Of a DNA stretch of 42,715 nt, positions 1 through 6,467 are shown piece after piece. The DNA comes from CADCVW01 sp035644935 (lineage in GTDB: Bacteria > Pseudomonadota > Alphaproteobacteria > Sphingomonadales > Sphingomonadaceae): NCBI GenBank assembly GCA_035644935.1, contig DASQNO010000006.1:1-42715 (forward strand), written 5' to 3'. The notes beneath the pieces are model-generated. The model searched no databases. It was not told the origin of the DNA and saw only the letters and a program-made list of their open reading frames with translations. Within the stretch, counting starts at the first letter, position 1; each line of letters opens with the position of its first letter. Position numbers and translations under genes: made by a program.

Positions 1-49
1 TGAACTCGTAGAACAGCGGCTCCTGCGACACCGTCCGCTCCCCCATCAT
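1..49 (-). CDS. Transposase, N-terminal fragment cut by the window edge
   Basis: Sixteen codons read leftwards from an ATG at 47-49, giving MMGERTVSQEPLFYEF before the window ends. From memory this resembles the opening of IS1182/IS5-like DDE transposases (an MMG start followed by an LFYEF-type segment). No catalytic residue is inside the window, so the call rests on the N-terminal motif alone, and the rest of the element lies to the left. A second ATG at 44-46 is an equally possible start. Confidence 0.5.
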   Translation of the reverse strand, partial: MMGERTVSQEPLFYEF

Positions 50-165
50 CAGCCTGTCTCCCGCACCCGTGGAAACACTGAATCAGGCGCTCACAACATC
101 TTCAAGCCCGACTTCTTCAACAGTATCGGTGGAAAGCGGACTTTGCACCGCTTAAGCTCGTCACG

Positions 166-405
166 GTGAATAGGCTTCGTTTCTTGGCTACCGCCGTCGC
201 TGCAACTTGGCTGTGTGCCTGTGAGGTAACGACCCAAGGGCCCGTTGCCATCGCAGAGGTAGCAGTCGCTAATGCAGACATCCGACCGATTATCGATCGG
301 TTCGCAAACGACAGCAATTTGGCAGTCGCGGTAACCGACCGCCAACAGAATTTTGGTCGTTCCCATACGTTTGAGCTGAGCGACCGCGACGTACTGCTCT
401 GGTAG
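166..405 (+). CDS. Possible small lipoprotein, hypothetical
   Basis: A 79-residue frame opened by GTG at 166. The first 19 residues look like a lipoprotein signal peptide: a basic start (MNRLRF), a hydrophobic stretch, and a lipobox-like LCAC ending at Cys19. The remainder has no recognised domain. There is no clear Shine-Dalgarno sequence, and an overlapping minus-strand frame of similar length (91-366) exists, so the gene is uncertain. It lies between two transposable elements, in DNA that is less GC-rich than the core of the window, which suits accessory or decayed sequence. Confidence 0.3.
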   Translation: MNRLRFLATAVAATWLCACEVTTQGPVAIAEVAVANADIRPIIDRFANDSNLAVAVTDRQQNFGRSHTFELSDRDVLLW

Positions 406-500
406 CGAATCCGTTTAGCCCTCACAAATACACTGTGAGTGGGTACACCAGCATCGACTCAGCGAAGCCGAAAGCTCGATCGCTCGTCCGTGCCATCACG

Positions 501-1430
501 TTAGAGCTTGGCAAGCCCTGAGCAGCCCCCATCGGGTGGTCCGGTTTGATTGTTAGTGCATTGTCGTCTCCGCCGCCATTGCCGGTCGGAGGCCGGCAAT
601 GGCGGTGTCGCCGTTTCGGGGGCCGGCGGTCTGTAGCCTAGGCTGCTGTGCGGTCGGACGGTGTTGTAGTGACGCCGCCAAGCTTCGATTAGGACCTTGG
701 CCTCGGCGGGGCTGTAGAAGATCTCGCCGTTGAGGACTTCGTGGCGTAGTGGCCCATTGAAGCTCTCGTTGTAGCCGTTCTCCCATGGCGAGCCCGGCGT
801 GATGTAGAGCGTCTTTACGCCGATCTTGCCAAGCCACTTCTGGACCGTGGTGGCGATGAACTCGCTCCCATTATCCGACCTGATGTGCGCTGGCGGACCC
901 CGTGTGATAAACAGGTCGACAAGCGCTGCCAGAACGTCCTCATGGTTGAGCTGACGCGCAACGATGAGCGCCAGGCACTCCCGGCTGGCCTCGTCGATGA
1001 CGGTCAGGATGCGGAACTTGCGCGCGTCGTGCGTCCGCACTTCGACGAAGTCGTACGCCCACACGTGCCCTGGATACTCTGGCCGCAGCCGGATGCAGGA
1101 GCCATCGTTCAACCACAGCCTTCCGCGCTTGGGTTGCTTCTGCGGCACCTGCAGTCCCTCACGCCGCCAGATCCGCTCAATCCGTTTGTGGTTCACCGAC
1201 CAGCCCGCCGTATGCAGCAGCGCCGTCACCCGGCGATAGCCGTAGCGCCCGTACTGCCTTGCCAGCGCAACAATGTCCTCGGTCAGCGCCTCCTCGTCAT
1301 CTGCCCCGCACGGCGTCCTGCGCTGCGTCGACCGGTGCTGACCGAGCACGCGACACACGCGCCGCTCGGATAAAACCAGCACCTCTCGTACCTGGTCGAT
1401 ACAGCGCCGCCGCCGCGCGGGGCTTAGAAG
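501..1430 (-). CDS. IS3-family transposase OrfB (DDE integrase)
   Basis: This is the catalytic half of the IS3 transposase. The meaningful sequence begins at LLSPARRRRC (1430); the open frame continues upstream to 1631 only as overlap with OrfA, consistent with expression by -1 frameshift. The rve integrase core shows the DDE triad: Asp in WAYDF, Asp in IRSDNGSEF, and Glu in ENGYNESF, with 35 residues between the last two, the classical DD(35)E spacing. The C-terminal RPHSSLGYRPPAPE motif is typical. Oddly, the stop codon (501-503) lies outside the left terminal repeat, so the last six codons come from flanking DNA. The frame looks intact and potentially active. Confidence 0.88.
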   Translation of the reverse strand, partial: LLSPARRRRCIDQVREVLVLSERRVCRVLGQHRSTQRRTPCGADDEEALTEDIVALARQYGRYGYRRVTALLHTAGWSVNHKRIERIWRREGLQVPQKQPKRGRLWLNDGSCIRLRPEYPGHVWAYDFVEVRTHDARKFRILTVIDEASRECLALIVARQLNHEDVLAALVDLFITRGPPAHIRSDNGSEFIATTVQKWLGKIGVKTLYITPGSPWENGYNESFNGPLRHEVLNGEIFYSPAEAKVLIEAWRRHYNTVRPHSSLGYRPPAPETATPPLPASDRQWRRRRQCTNNQTGPPDGGCSGLAKL

Positions 1431-1785
1431 TTTAGCTGCGCTTGCCCTCCGGGTCCCCGCGCAGCCTCCTGCAGGATAAGCTTGTCCAGCGTCAGATCGG
1501 AGATCGCACGACGGAGCCGCAGATCCTCCTTCTCCAGATCCTTCATTCGACGAGCCTGATCGGTCTTCAGCCCGCCATACTCCTTGCCCCAGCGATAATA
1601 GGTCTGCTCGCTGACCGCGATCCGGCGGCATGCCTCGGCGGTGGTGCCGCCCTGGCCCAACACGATCTCGACCTCACGCAGCTTGCCGATGATCTCCTCG
1701 GGCTTGTGCTTTTTCGCAGGCATTCCTCGTCCCGTCCCTGGTCCAGACTGTCATAGTCGATGGACCACTCAGAAGGGGCAGCTCA
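519..1785 (-). mobile_element. IS3-family insertion sequence (IS407-like group), complete
   Basis: The two transposase frames are bracketed by imperfect terminal inverted repeats of about 25 bp. The left repeat starts TGAGCAGCCCCC at 519. The right repeat ends at 1785, and read inward it starts TGAGCTGCCCCT. About 18 of 25 positions match when one end is reverse-complemented, including a shared inner GTGGTCC block. The element is about 1267 bp, normal for IS3 elements. The flanking bases (gccc before 519, gttc after 1785) do not form a target duplication. The right flank runs directly into a truncated SRAP gene whose 5' part is not found on the left, which suggests an adjacent deletion or rearrangement after insertion. 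Confidence 0.85.
1424..1723 (-). CDS. IS3-family transposase OrfA
   Basis: This 99-residue OrfA supplies the DNA-binding half of an IS3 transposase. An HTH region with the motif EQTYYRWGKEYGGLK sits at residues 39-53, followed by a leucine-rich segment (LEKEDLRLRRAISDLTLDK) that dimerises in this family. It overlaps the OrfB frame, and the two are normally joined by programmed -1 frameshifting to give the active transposase. The C-terminus (residues about 88-99, RGPGGQAQLNF) looks about seven residues longer than the short SGNF-like end I recall for relatives. That would slightly lengthen the junction. Confidence 0.85.
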   Translation of the reverse strand: MPAKKHKPEEIIGKLREVEIVLGQGGTTAEACRRIAVSEQTYYRWGKEYGGLKTDQARRMKDLEKEDLRLRRAISDLTLDKLILQEAARGPGGQAQLNF

Positions 1786-2065
1786 GTTCAGCCTGCGCGA
1801 GCGGCCACTGTTCGCGTTCGCCGGCTTGTACCGCCAGCTCGATGACGAGACGGGCACCTATGGGTTCCTGACGTGCGAGGCGAACCCGCTTGTAGGCGCA
1901 GTGCATCCGAAGGCCACGCCGGTTATCCTGCACGCGGAAGATCACGACCGCTGGTTGGACGGGAGCATGGAGGATGTGCGCGAGCTTGCGACACCGTTCC
2001 CCTCGCAGCTGATGAAAGTAGGGCAAGCTCCACTGACGTGCGGTTTAGCTAATCACATGCGCTAG
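1786..2065 (+). pseudogene. SRAP (YedK/HMCES-like) protein, C-terminal remnant
   Basis: The frame reads out of the IS right end into FSLRERPLFAFAGLYR, then YGFLTCEANPLVGAVHPKAT and PVILHAEDHDRWL. This is the second half of an SOS-response-associated peptidase domain, including the conserved His of the VHPKA segment. SRAP proteins crosslink to abasic sites in single-stranded DNA through Cys2 at the N-terminus. That Cys and about the first half of the protein are missing here and are not found left of the IS, so the remnant cannot function. The only start codon, at 1760, lies inside the IS end. Confidence 0.75.
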
Positions 2066-2176
2066 CAAGCGGGAGCCACGAATAAGCTCTGATATCGACA
2101 ACGTCTCGCCTGCATGTCAGCCGCCAGAAGATAGGCTAGTTGGAGCTAGGTGTCAGCAGGAGTCAATGGGCAGGAA

Positions 2177-2222
2177 ACTTCTCTAAGCAGCGGCAGTTTC
2201 ATCACTGCCGCTGCTTAGATCC
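2177..2222 (-). terminator. Long hairpin downstream of the small-peptide operon
   Basis: A perfect 15-bp inverted repeat, ctaagcagcggcagt (2183-2197) and its complement (2204-2218), has a 6-base loop. It lies 27 bases beyond the stop of the last minus-strand small gene. On the minus strand the stem is followed by agaagtttcc, only a weak U-tract, so it could be a terminator or an RNA-stabilising hairpin. Confidence 0.6.
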
Positions 2223-2245
2223 TAAAGCTGACATTGCTTCCGCAC

Positions 2246-2392
2246 CTAAACAGACTGTATCAATAGTCCTCCCACATAGAGGAGCATGACAAAGGCTACA
2301 GCTTTAATCAGATCGAGTATGCTTACTTTAAAAGGAAGGGTTGTTCTCTCAAATAGATTCCTGTTCAGGCGACTAGAAGATTTCTCAGCCAT
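2246..2392 (-). CDS. Small single-helix membrane protein, candidate immunity protein
   Basis: A 48-residue frame starts at ATG 2390-2392 inside the last codons of the preceding peptide gene. The 8-bp overlap ATGGCTGA implies translational coupling. The N-terminal half is basic (MAEKSSSRLNRNLFERTT). Residues about 29-48 form one strongly hydrophobic segment (AVAFVMLLYVGGLLIQSV) ending at the C-terminus. There is no double-glycine leader, and the GG at 41-42 is inside the helix. Bacteriocin operons commonly end with a tiny membrane protein that protects the producer, and position and topology fit that role here. No homologue is recognised, so the function is inference. A hairpin follows the stop. 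Confidence 0.7.
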   Translation of the reverse strand: MAEKSSSRLNRNLFERTTLPFKVSILDLIKAVAFVMLLYVGGLLIQSV

Positions 2393-2546
2393 TTACAAAC
2401 AGCGATGTATAGAACCCGGCTTTAGCAATCTGCAGCTTGATGTACCAAGGCGCCAGAGCAATCAGAGGTCCACCGGAGACTGCTTCGAGTTCATCAAAGG
2501 ACAGAGCCTGGATGCCTGGGGAAGTGGAATCATCAATCTTCTGCAT
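2385..2546 (-). CDS. Double-glycine leader peptide 2 (bacteriocin/microcin-like precursor)
   Basis: A 53-residue precursor. Residues 1-26 form a leader ending LSFDELEAVSGG, matching the double-glycine consensus cut by C39 peptidases. The predicted mature peptide, residues 27-53, is 27 aa, hydrophobic and slightly basic (for example PLIALAPWYIKLQ), with a glycine C-terminus and no cysteine. The ATG at 2546 has a good ribosome site (aaaggaac) eight bases upstream. The gene lies 30 bp after peptide 1 on the same strand and overlaps the next membrane gene. The encoded exporter with a C39 domain (4323-6467) is the likely processing enzyme. An overlapping plus-strand frame at 2286-2567 is judged a shadow. 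Confidence 0.85.
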   Translation of the reverse strand: MQKIDDSTSPGIQALSFDELEAVSGGPLIALAPWYIKLQIAKAGFYTSLFVNG

Positions 2547-2576
2547 ACTAATGTTCCTTTGTTTTAAGAGATAATT

Positions 2577-2735
2577 TTAGTTCGACGAAGGCCCATTCTT
2601 TAGGCGGAGAAGGACCTCGCCTGCGAGCCAACCTGCACCCCAGTAGAATGCGAGCGGGAGTGCACCACCGCTTACGTTTTCAAGTTCCTGCTCCGACAGA
2701 AGAGCCAACTCCGCACCTGTCTCTACTTCTCGCAT
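2577..2735 (-). CDS. Double-glycine leader peptide 1 (bacteriocin/microcin-like precursor)
   Basis: A 52-residue precursor. The 24-residue leader ends LSEQELENVSGG, a near-perfect match to the LSxxELxxVxGG consensus of C39-processed bacteriocins. The predicted mature peptide, residues 25-52, is 28 aa: a hydrophobic first part (ALPLAFYWGAGWLAG) containing a GxxxG motif (GWLAG), then a polar tail with Arg and Lys (RLKNGPSSN). GxxxG helix-contact motifs are characteristic of two-peptide class IIb bacteriocins. The ATG at 2735 is preceded by a strong ribosome site, gaaggaggg. It is the first gene of a three-gene operon transcribed away from the LysR gene. No cysteines are present, so lanthionine or disulfide modification is not expected. 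Confidence 0.87.
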   Translation of the reverse strand: MREVETGAELALLSEQELENVSGGALPLAFYWGAGWLAGEVLLRLKNGPSSN

Positions 2736-2990
2736 AATCAACCCTCCTTCGAGCATGTTAAAGGGTCAGTTAACCACGGACCAAACCTGATTTGGGCACC
2801 GGAGCTACCTGATGCGGTCCGACATCATGAACGCTTGTAGCGTTGCGTCAGAGGAGCCGGCCCGCCAGAATTTCTTGCCCTCAATCGACGGCTTGACCAA
2901 AGAAGAAACGTTTGAGGCCGGCATCACAGATCGTTATGCTTTATGCACCCCATCAGGAAGACACGCGTGGCTGGCAGAAGTGATCGGATC
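2736..2990. promoter_or_regulatory. Divergent control region between the peptide operon and the LysR gene
   Basis: About 255 bp separate the peptide-1 start (minus strand) from the preferred LysR start (plus strand, GTG 2991). LysR proteins often control a divergent neighbour from such a region. An interrupted palindrome, CCAAA-N5-TTTGG (2781-2795), lies 46-60 bp upstream of the peptide-1 start codon and is a candidate operator. On the minus strand a possible -35 (TTGGTC) with a weak -10 (TTAACA) 17 bp later overlaps it. The match is poor, and promoter positions are unproven. Confidence 0.4.
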
Positions 2991-3875
2991 GTGAACCTCG
3001 ATATTGATCTGGTTCGCGCCTTCGTCACCGTAGTCGAGGCGGGCAGCGCGACCCAGGCGGCGGAGCGCCTCGGGCGCACCCAGCCGGCGATCAGCATGCA
3101 GATCAAGCGGCTCGAGGAACGCCTGGATGCCGACCTGCTTGCGCCTTCCCGCCCGGGTCGACCGCTCCGGCTGACCGAGCATGGCGAGCGCATCATAGTT
3201 CTGGCGCGCCACTTTCTACAAATCAACGACAAGATCGTGGCCGAGGTCACCTCGGACGACAGCGTCGTCGGCGAGGTCCGGCTAGGGGCGCCCGAAGAGT
3301 TCGCGGCCATACATCTCGCCGACGTCCTTTCAAGCTTCGCTCGATCGCACCCGAAAGTGGCGGTGACCGTGACCTGCGACCTGTCGATGAGCTTAATCGA
3401 GGGCTTTCGCCAAGGCAGCTTCGACCTCGTGCTCATAAAGACGGAGTTGAACGCCCCTTTCGACGGGGAAACAGCCTGGCGTGTACCTCTGGTCTGGGTA
3501 GCCGCGAACCCCGAGCTTGTGGACGGGAAGGGCCCGGTCTCTCTTTGTGTGCGCCCAAGCCCGTGCCTGCTCCGAAAACGAGCCATAACCGTGCTAGAGG
3601 GCGCGGGCCGCCGCATGCGTGTGGGCTACACCTCGCCGAGCCTCGTCGGATTGAACGCGGCGCTTCGCGCGGGCTTGGGCATTACCGTGCTCCCGCTCGA
3701 GACCGTGCCCACGGACCTCGCCATTCTGCCCAAGGGGCTGCTTCCCCCGTTGGACGATTTGGAGACTAGGCTCCTCAAGCCGTCCAGCGGCCTGTCCCGA
3801 GCGGGCGAGACCTTCGCGCAAGCCTTGCTCGGCGCGTTGAAGGCAGATCGGCGCGCCAGAACACGTGCGAACTGA
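2991..3875 (+). CDS. LysR-family transcriptional regulator
   Basis: A 294-residue regulator with an N-terminal winged HTH: LDIDLVRAFVTVVEAGS, then TQAAERLGRTQPAISMQIKR as the recognition region. A LysR substrate-binding domain follows, with a GEVRLGAPEEFA start and a late AGLGITVLPLE motif. The frame is open from an ATG at 2943, but the GTG at 2991 gives the family's usual MNLDIDLxRxF beginning, so I prefer it. The gene is divergent from the two double-glycine peptide genes and lies between them and their probable exporter. A role in controlling the peptide operon is an inference from position. The effector is unknown. Confidence 0.88.
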   Translation: MNLDIDLVRAFVTVVEAGSATQAAERLGRTQPAISMQIKRLEERLDADLLAPSRPGRPLRLTEHGERIIVLARHFLQINDKIVAEVTSDDSVVGEVRLGAPEEFAAIHLADVLSSFARSHPKVAVTVTCDLSMSLIEGFRQGSFDLVLIKTELNAPFDGETAWRVPLVWVAANPELVDGKGPVSLCVRPSPCLLRKRAITVLEGAGRRMRVGYTSPSLVGLNAALRAGLGITVLPLETVPTDLAILPKGLLPPLDDLETRLLKPSSGLSRAGETFAQALLGALKADRRARTRAN

Positions 3876-4322
3876 CGCGCACACCGGGACCGAGGTTTGT
3901 GAACAATCGTGTACGGCTCCGAGGCGCTCACGATCTAGCCCGGCTGGCCAGGCTCGTCACGGCTTGGGGCGAACCTGCGCCACCATCGTGGGTCATGGTG
4001 CGCGCTTTGCGGAGGGCTCAATAGTCGAGAGGTGAGTGCCGACGAGGAATTGATTAGGTCGGCGCAAATTCGCTGCCGATCGGAACGAAATCGCCTCAAG
4101 CCATACAATTTCACGTCACGGGTCGGTCCGTCGGCCTGCGTCGGTCGGCTCCTGCACGTGTCGTGCTTAGCAGACGGGGTAAGACCTGATTGAGCCGAAG
4201 TTGCGAAGTCGGAGCCGCTTTCGCTCCGACCTGCATGTGACAGGCTGCCCGGCCCGTTGCGCAGCTTGAGTGCCTTGCCGAGCGATGGACATGGCCGTCG
4301 GGCGGAAGCGCAGCCTTGGTTC
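3876..4322. other. Intergenic stretch without a supported gene
   Basis: About 450 bp lie between the convergent LysR and ABC exporter genes. I see no convincing coding frame and no third double-glycine peptide on either strand. A short hairpin, gtcggagc (4208-4215) pairing with gctccgac (4223-4230), could terminate the exporter operon from the minus strand, but no U-tract follows. Confidence 0.5.
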
Positions 4323-6467
4323 TTAAGCGCCTCGCAACTGCCGCTTGATCGCCGCGAAGTCTTCCGTCACGTCTACCAAGAGCCCTCCAGAGACGGCATA
4401 GACCTTCTCGGCCGCGACGATGGTCTCGATCCGATGGGCGATCACTATGCGCGTGATCCCCATCCCGCTCACCACTCGATTGATCGCCTGCTCGTGCGCC
4501 ATGTCGAGCTGGGACGTGCCTTCGTCCATAACGAGCAGCTTGGGACGGCGATAGAGTGCGCGCGCCAGCAGCACGCGCTGCTTCTGTCCGCCAGACAATG
4601 ACGAACCCATGTCGCCCACCAGCGTTTCGTAAACCATCGGCATGCGTGCGATATCGTCGTGGATCGATGCCGCCTGCGCGGCCTCCACGATGCGCTCCAT
4701 ATCCGGCGCGTCGTCGAACAACGCGATGTTGTCGGCCAGGCTGCCCGCGAAGAGGCTGTCGTCCTGCAGCACCGCCGCGACCTGGTCGCGGAAGCTTTTA
4801 TAGCCGAAGCGCGTCAAAGGGTGGCCGTCGACCAGTAACTCCCCCCCGTCGGGTTCGACTAAGCCGAGGATGATCTTGACCAGCGTCGACTTCCCGCCAC
4901 CCGATGGGCCGGTTATTGCTATGTGGTTGCCGGGGTCCACGATGAGATCGACCCCGTTCAAGACCAGCGGATCCGACGGGCTGTAGCGGAAAGTCACGCC
5001 CCTGAGTTCAATCCGCCCGTTAAGCTCCGTTCGGGCTAGGGCGCTTTCACCGAAACTTACGTCTTCATCCGCGAGCGCGATGTCGGATAGCCGCTCGAGG
5101 TGAAGACCCAGCATGCGGAAGGCGATCGACTGGTCGATAAACGAAGCGCCGCGCTGCAGAAACTGCGTCTTGTAAGCGATAAACGCGAACACCATGCCGA
5201 CGCTGAAGCCGCCATCCATGACGAAGCTGACCCCCAGCCATACCGTCACGATGGTCTCGAGGCCGAAGATCAGCGTGTTGGCGCTTTGTTGCCAGATGCC
5301 GATGCGGGCGAGAGCGACGTCGGCATTCACCGCGTCGGTGAGCCGACTCTGCCACTGCGCGTGACGCGCGGCCTCCCGGTTGAAAAGGCGCAGGGTGACG
5401 ATGCCGCGAATGCTTTCGATCAGCATCGACTGCTCGGCGGCGCCCGTGACGATGCTCGCTTCCTCCGCTTCGCGCTGGAAGGAGAAGGACACCCACCGAA
5501 CCAGCGCGTAGAACAGGAAGGCAGCGAGCGCGACGAGCGCCAGGGTGGCGCTATAGAACAACATGACGACCAGGGTCAGGATCGCCAACGCCCCGTCGAG
5601 CAGCGCCGCGACCGCCCCTTGCGTCAGCGCCTGTTGGATGGGCGCGATCGACTGAAAGCGAGACAGGACATCGCCGACGTGGCGCTTCTCGAACCATGGC
5701 ACGGGTAGGCGGAATAGCCGGCGGGCGATGTTGGCGGCAACGCCGAAGCTTAACGACGTACCCGCCGAGAGCAGCACGAAGGAGCGGAGCAGGGACGCGC
5801 CCGCGTTGATGAGCGTGAATAGGCCGAACCCGAGCGCCAGCACGACCAGAAGGTCGCGGTCGAACGCGGGGACCGCGCTGTCGATCGCGACTTGCATGTA
5901 ATAGGGGGAGGCTAGCACGAAGGCCTGCATCACCAAGCTTAGGACCAGCGTCTGGAGGAGCGCGCGCTTGAGCCCGCTCATGCGCCGCCAAAGCTGCCTG
6001 AGCCTGAGCCGCTCGCGGGCATCGACCGGTTCGAAGCCGTCAGCCGGCCGCAATTCGAGGGCGACGCCGGTGAAGTGCTTGGAGAGCTCGTCGGAGTCGA
6101 ACCACTTCGAACTACTGGCGGGATCGTGGATGAGCGCCTTACCGCCCTTGACCCGCTCCAGCACCACATAATGGTTCATGTCCCAGTGAAGGATCGCCGG
6201 AACGTGCAGGTTGCGGAGCTCTTCGAGCGGAAGCTTTACGGCCCGGCTGGCGAAACCGAGGCCATCGGCGATCGCGATCAGCGTCTTAAGCGCCGCACCG
6301 CGCAGGGACGGCGCGAAACGGCGGCGCAAGGTGCCGAGGTCCACGTCCAGCCCATGCGCGTTGGCGACCATCGCGAGGCTGGCGAGGCCGCACTCGGTGA
6401 TCTCCGTCTGCCGGATGTGGCGGACGCTTCTGCGGCGCGTAAGGCCAAGATCGAGCTGCGCGTTCAT
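4323..6467 (-). CDS. Peptidase-containing ABC exporter (C39 peptidase, MDR/CvaB-like)
   Basis: A full-length (714 aa) bacteriocin-type exporter that cleaves the leader and pumps the peptide across the inner membrane. The N-terminal C39 peptidase has catalytic Cys26 (ITECGLAS), His99 (DMNHYVVL) and Asp115 (LIHDPAS). Six membrane segments span about residues 165-450. The ATPase domain has Walker A GPSGGGKST (520-528), signature LSGGQ (624-628), Walker B LLVMD with Asp648, and H-loop IAHR (His678). The frame is open to 6503, but the ATG at 6467 overlaps the HlyD stop as ATGA and matches the usual N-terminus, implying translational coupling. It is followed by intergenic DNA and then LysR. The intact catalytic triad predicts an active processing peptidase for the two nearby precursors. 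Confidence 0.95.
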   Translation of the reverse strand: MNAQLDLGLTRRRSVRHIRQTEITECGLASLAMVANAHGLDVDLGTLRRRFAPSLRGAALKTLIAIADGLGFASRAVKLPLEELRNLHVPAILHWDMNHYVVLERVKGGKALIHDPASSSKWFDSDELSKHFTGVALELRPADGFEPVDARERLRLRQLWRRMSGLKRALLQTLVLSLVMQAFVLASPYYMQVAIDSAVPAFDRDLLVVLALGFGLFTLINAGASLLRSFVLLSAGTSLSFGVAANIARRLFRLPVPWFEKRHVGDVLSRFQSIAPIQQALTQGAVAALLDGALAILTLVVMLFYSATLALVALAAFLFYALVRWVSFSFQREAEEASIVTGAAEQSMLIESIRGIVTLRLFNREAARHAQWQSRLTDAVNADVALARIGIWQQSANTLIFGLETIVTVWLGVSFVMDGGFSVGMVFAFIAYKTQFLQRGASFIDQSIAFRMLGLHLERLSDIALADEDVSFGESALARTELNGRIELRGVTFRYSPSDPLVLNGVDLIVDPGNHIAITGPSGGGKSTLVKIILGLVEPDGGELLVDGHPLTRFGYKSFRDQVAAVLQDDSLFAGSLADNIALFDDAPDMERIVEAAQAASIHDDIARMPMVYETLVGDMGSSLSGGQKQRVLLARALYRRPKLLVMDEGTSQLDMAHEQAINRVVSGMGITRIVIAHRIETIVAAEKVYAVSGGLLVDVTEDFAAIKRQLRGA

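Noticed and set aside
91..366. Minus-strand 91-codon frame
   Set aside because: There is no signal peptide or domain, and it overlaps a plus-strand frame with a lipobox-like start. Neither is strong, but the plus-strand one is preferred.
2246..2392. Third small gene as another double-glycine precursor
   Set aside because: Its GG lies inside the C-terminal membrane helix with only six residues after it, and there is no leader consensus before it.
2286..2567. Plus-strand open frame of 93 codons
   Set aside because: It lies antisense to the two precursor genes and the membrane gene, has no domain-like sequence and a weaker ribosome site. The minus-strand frames show clear leader motifs.
2812..2994. 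Plus-strand 60-codon frame just before LysR
   Set aside because: It overlaps the LysR start, has no recognisable motif and no good ribosome site. It occupies the likely divergent promoter region.
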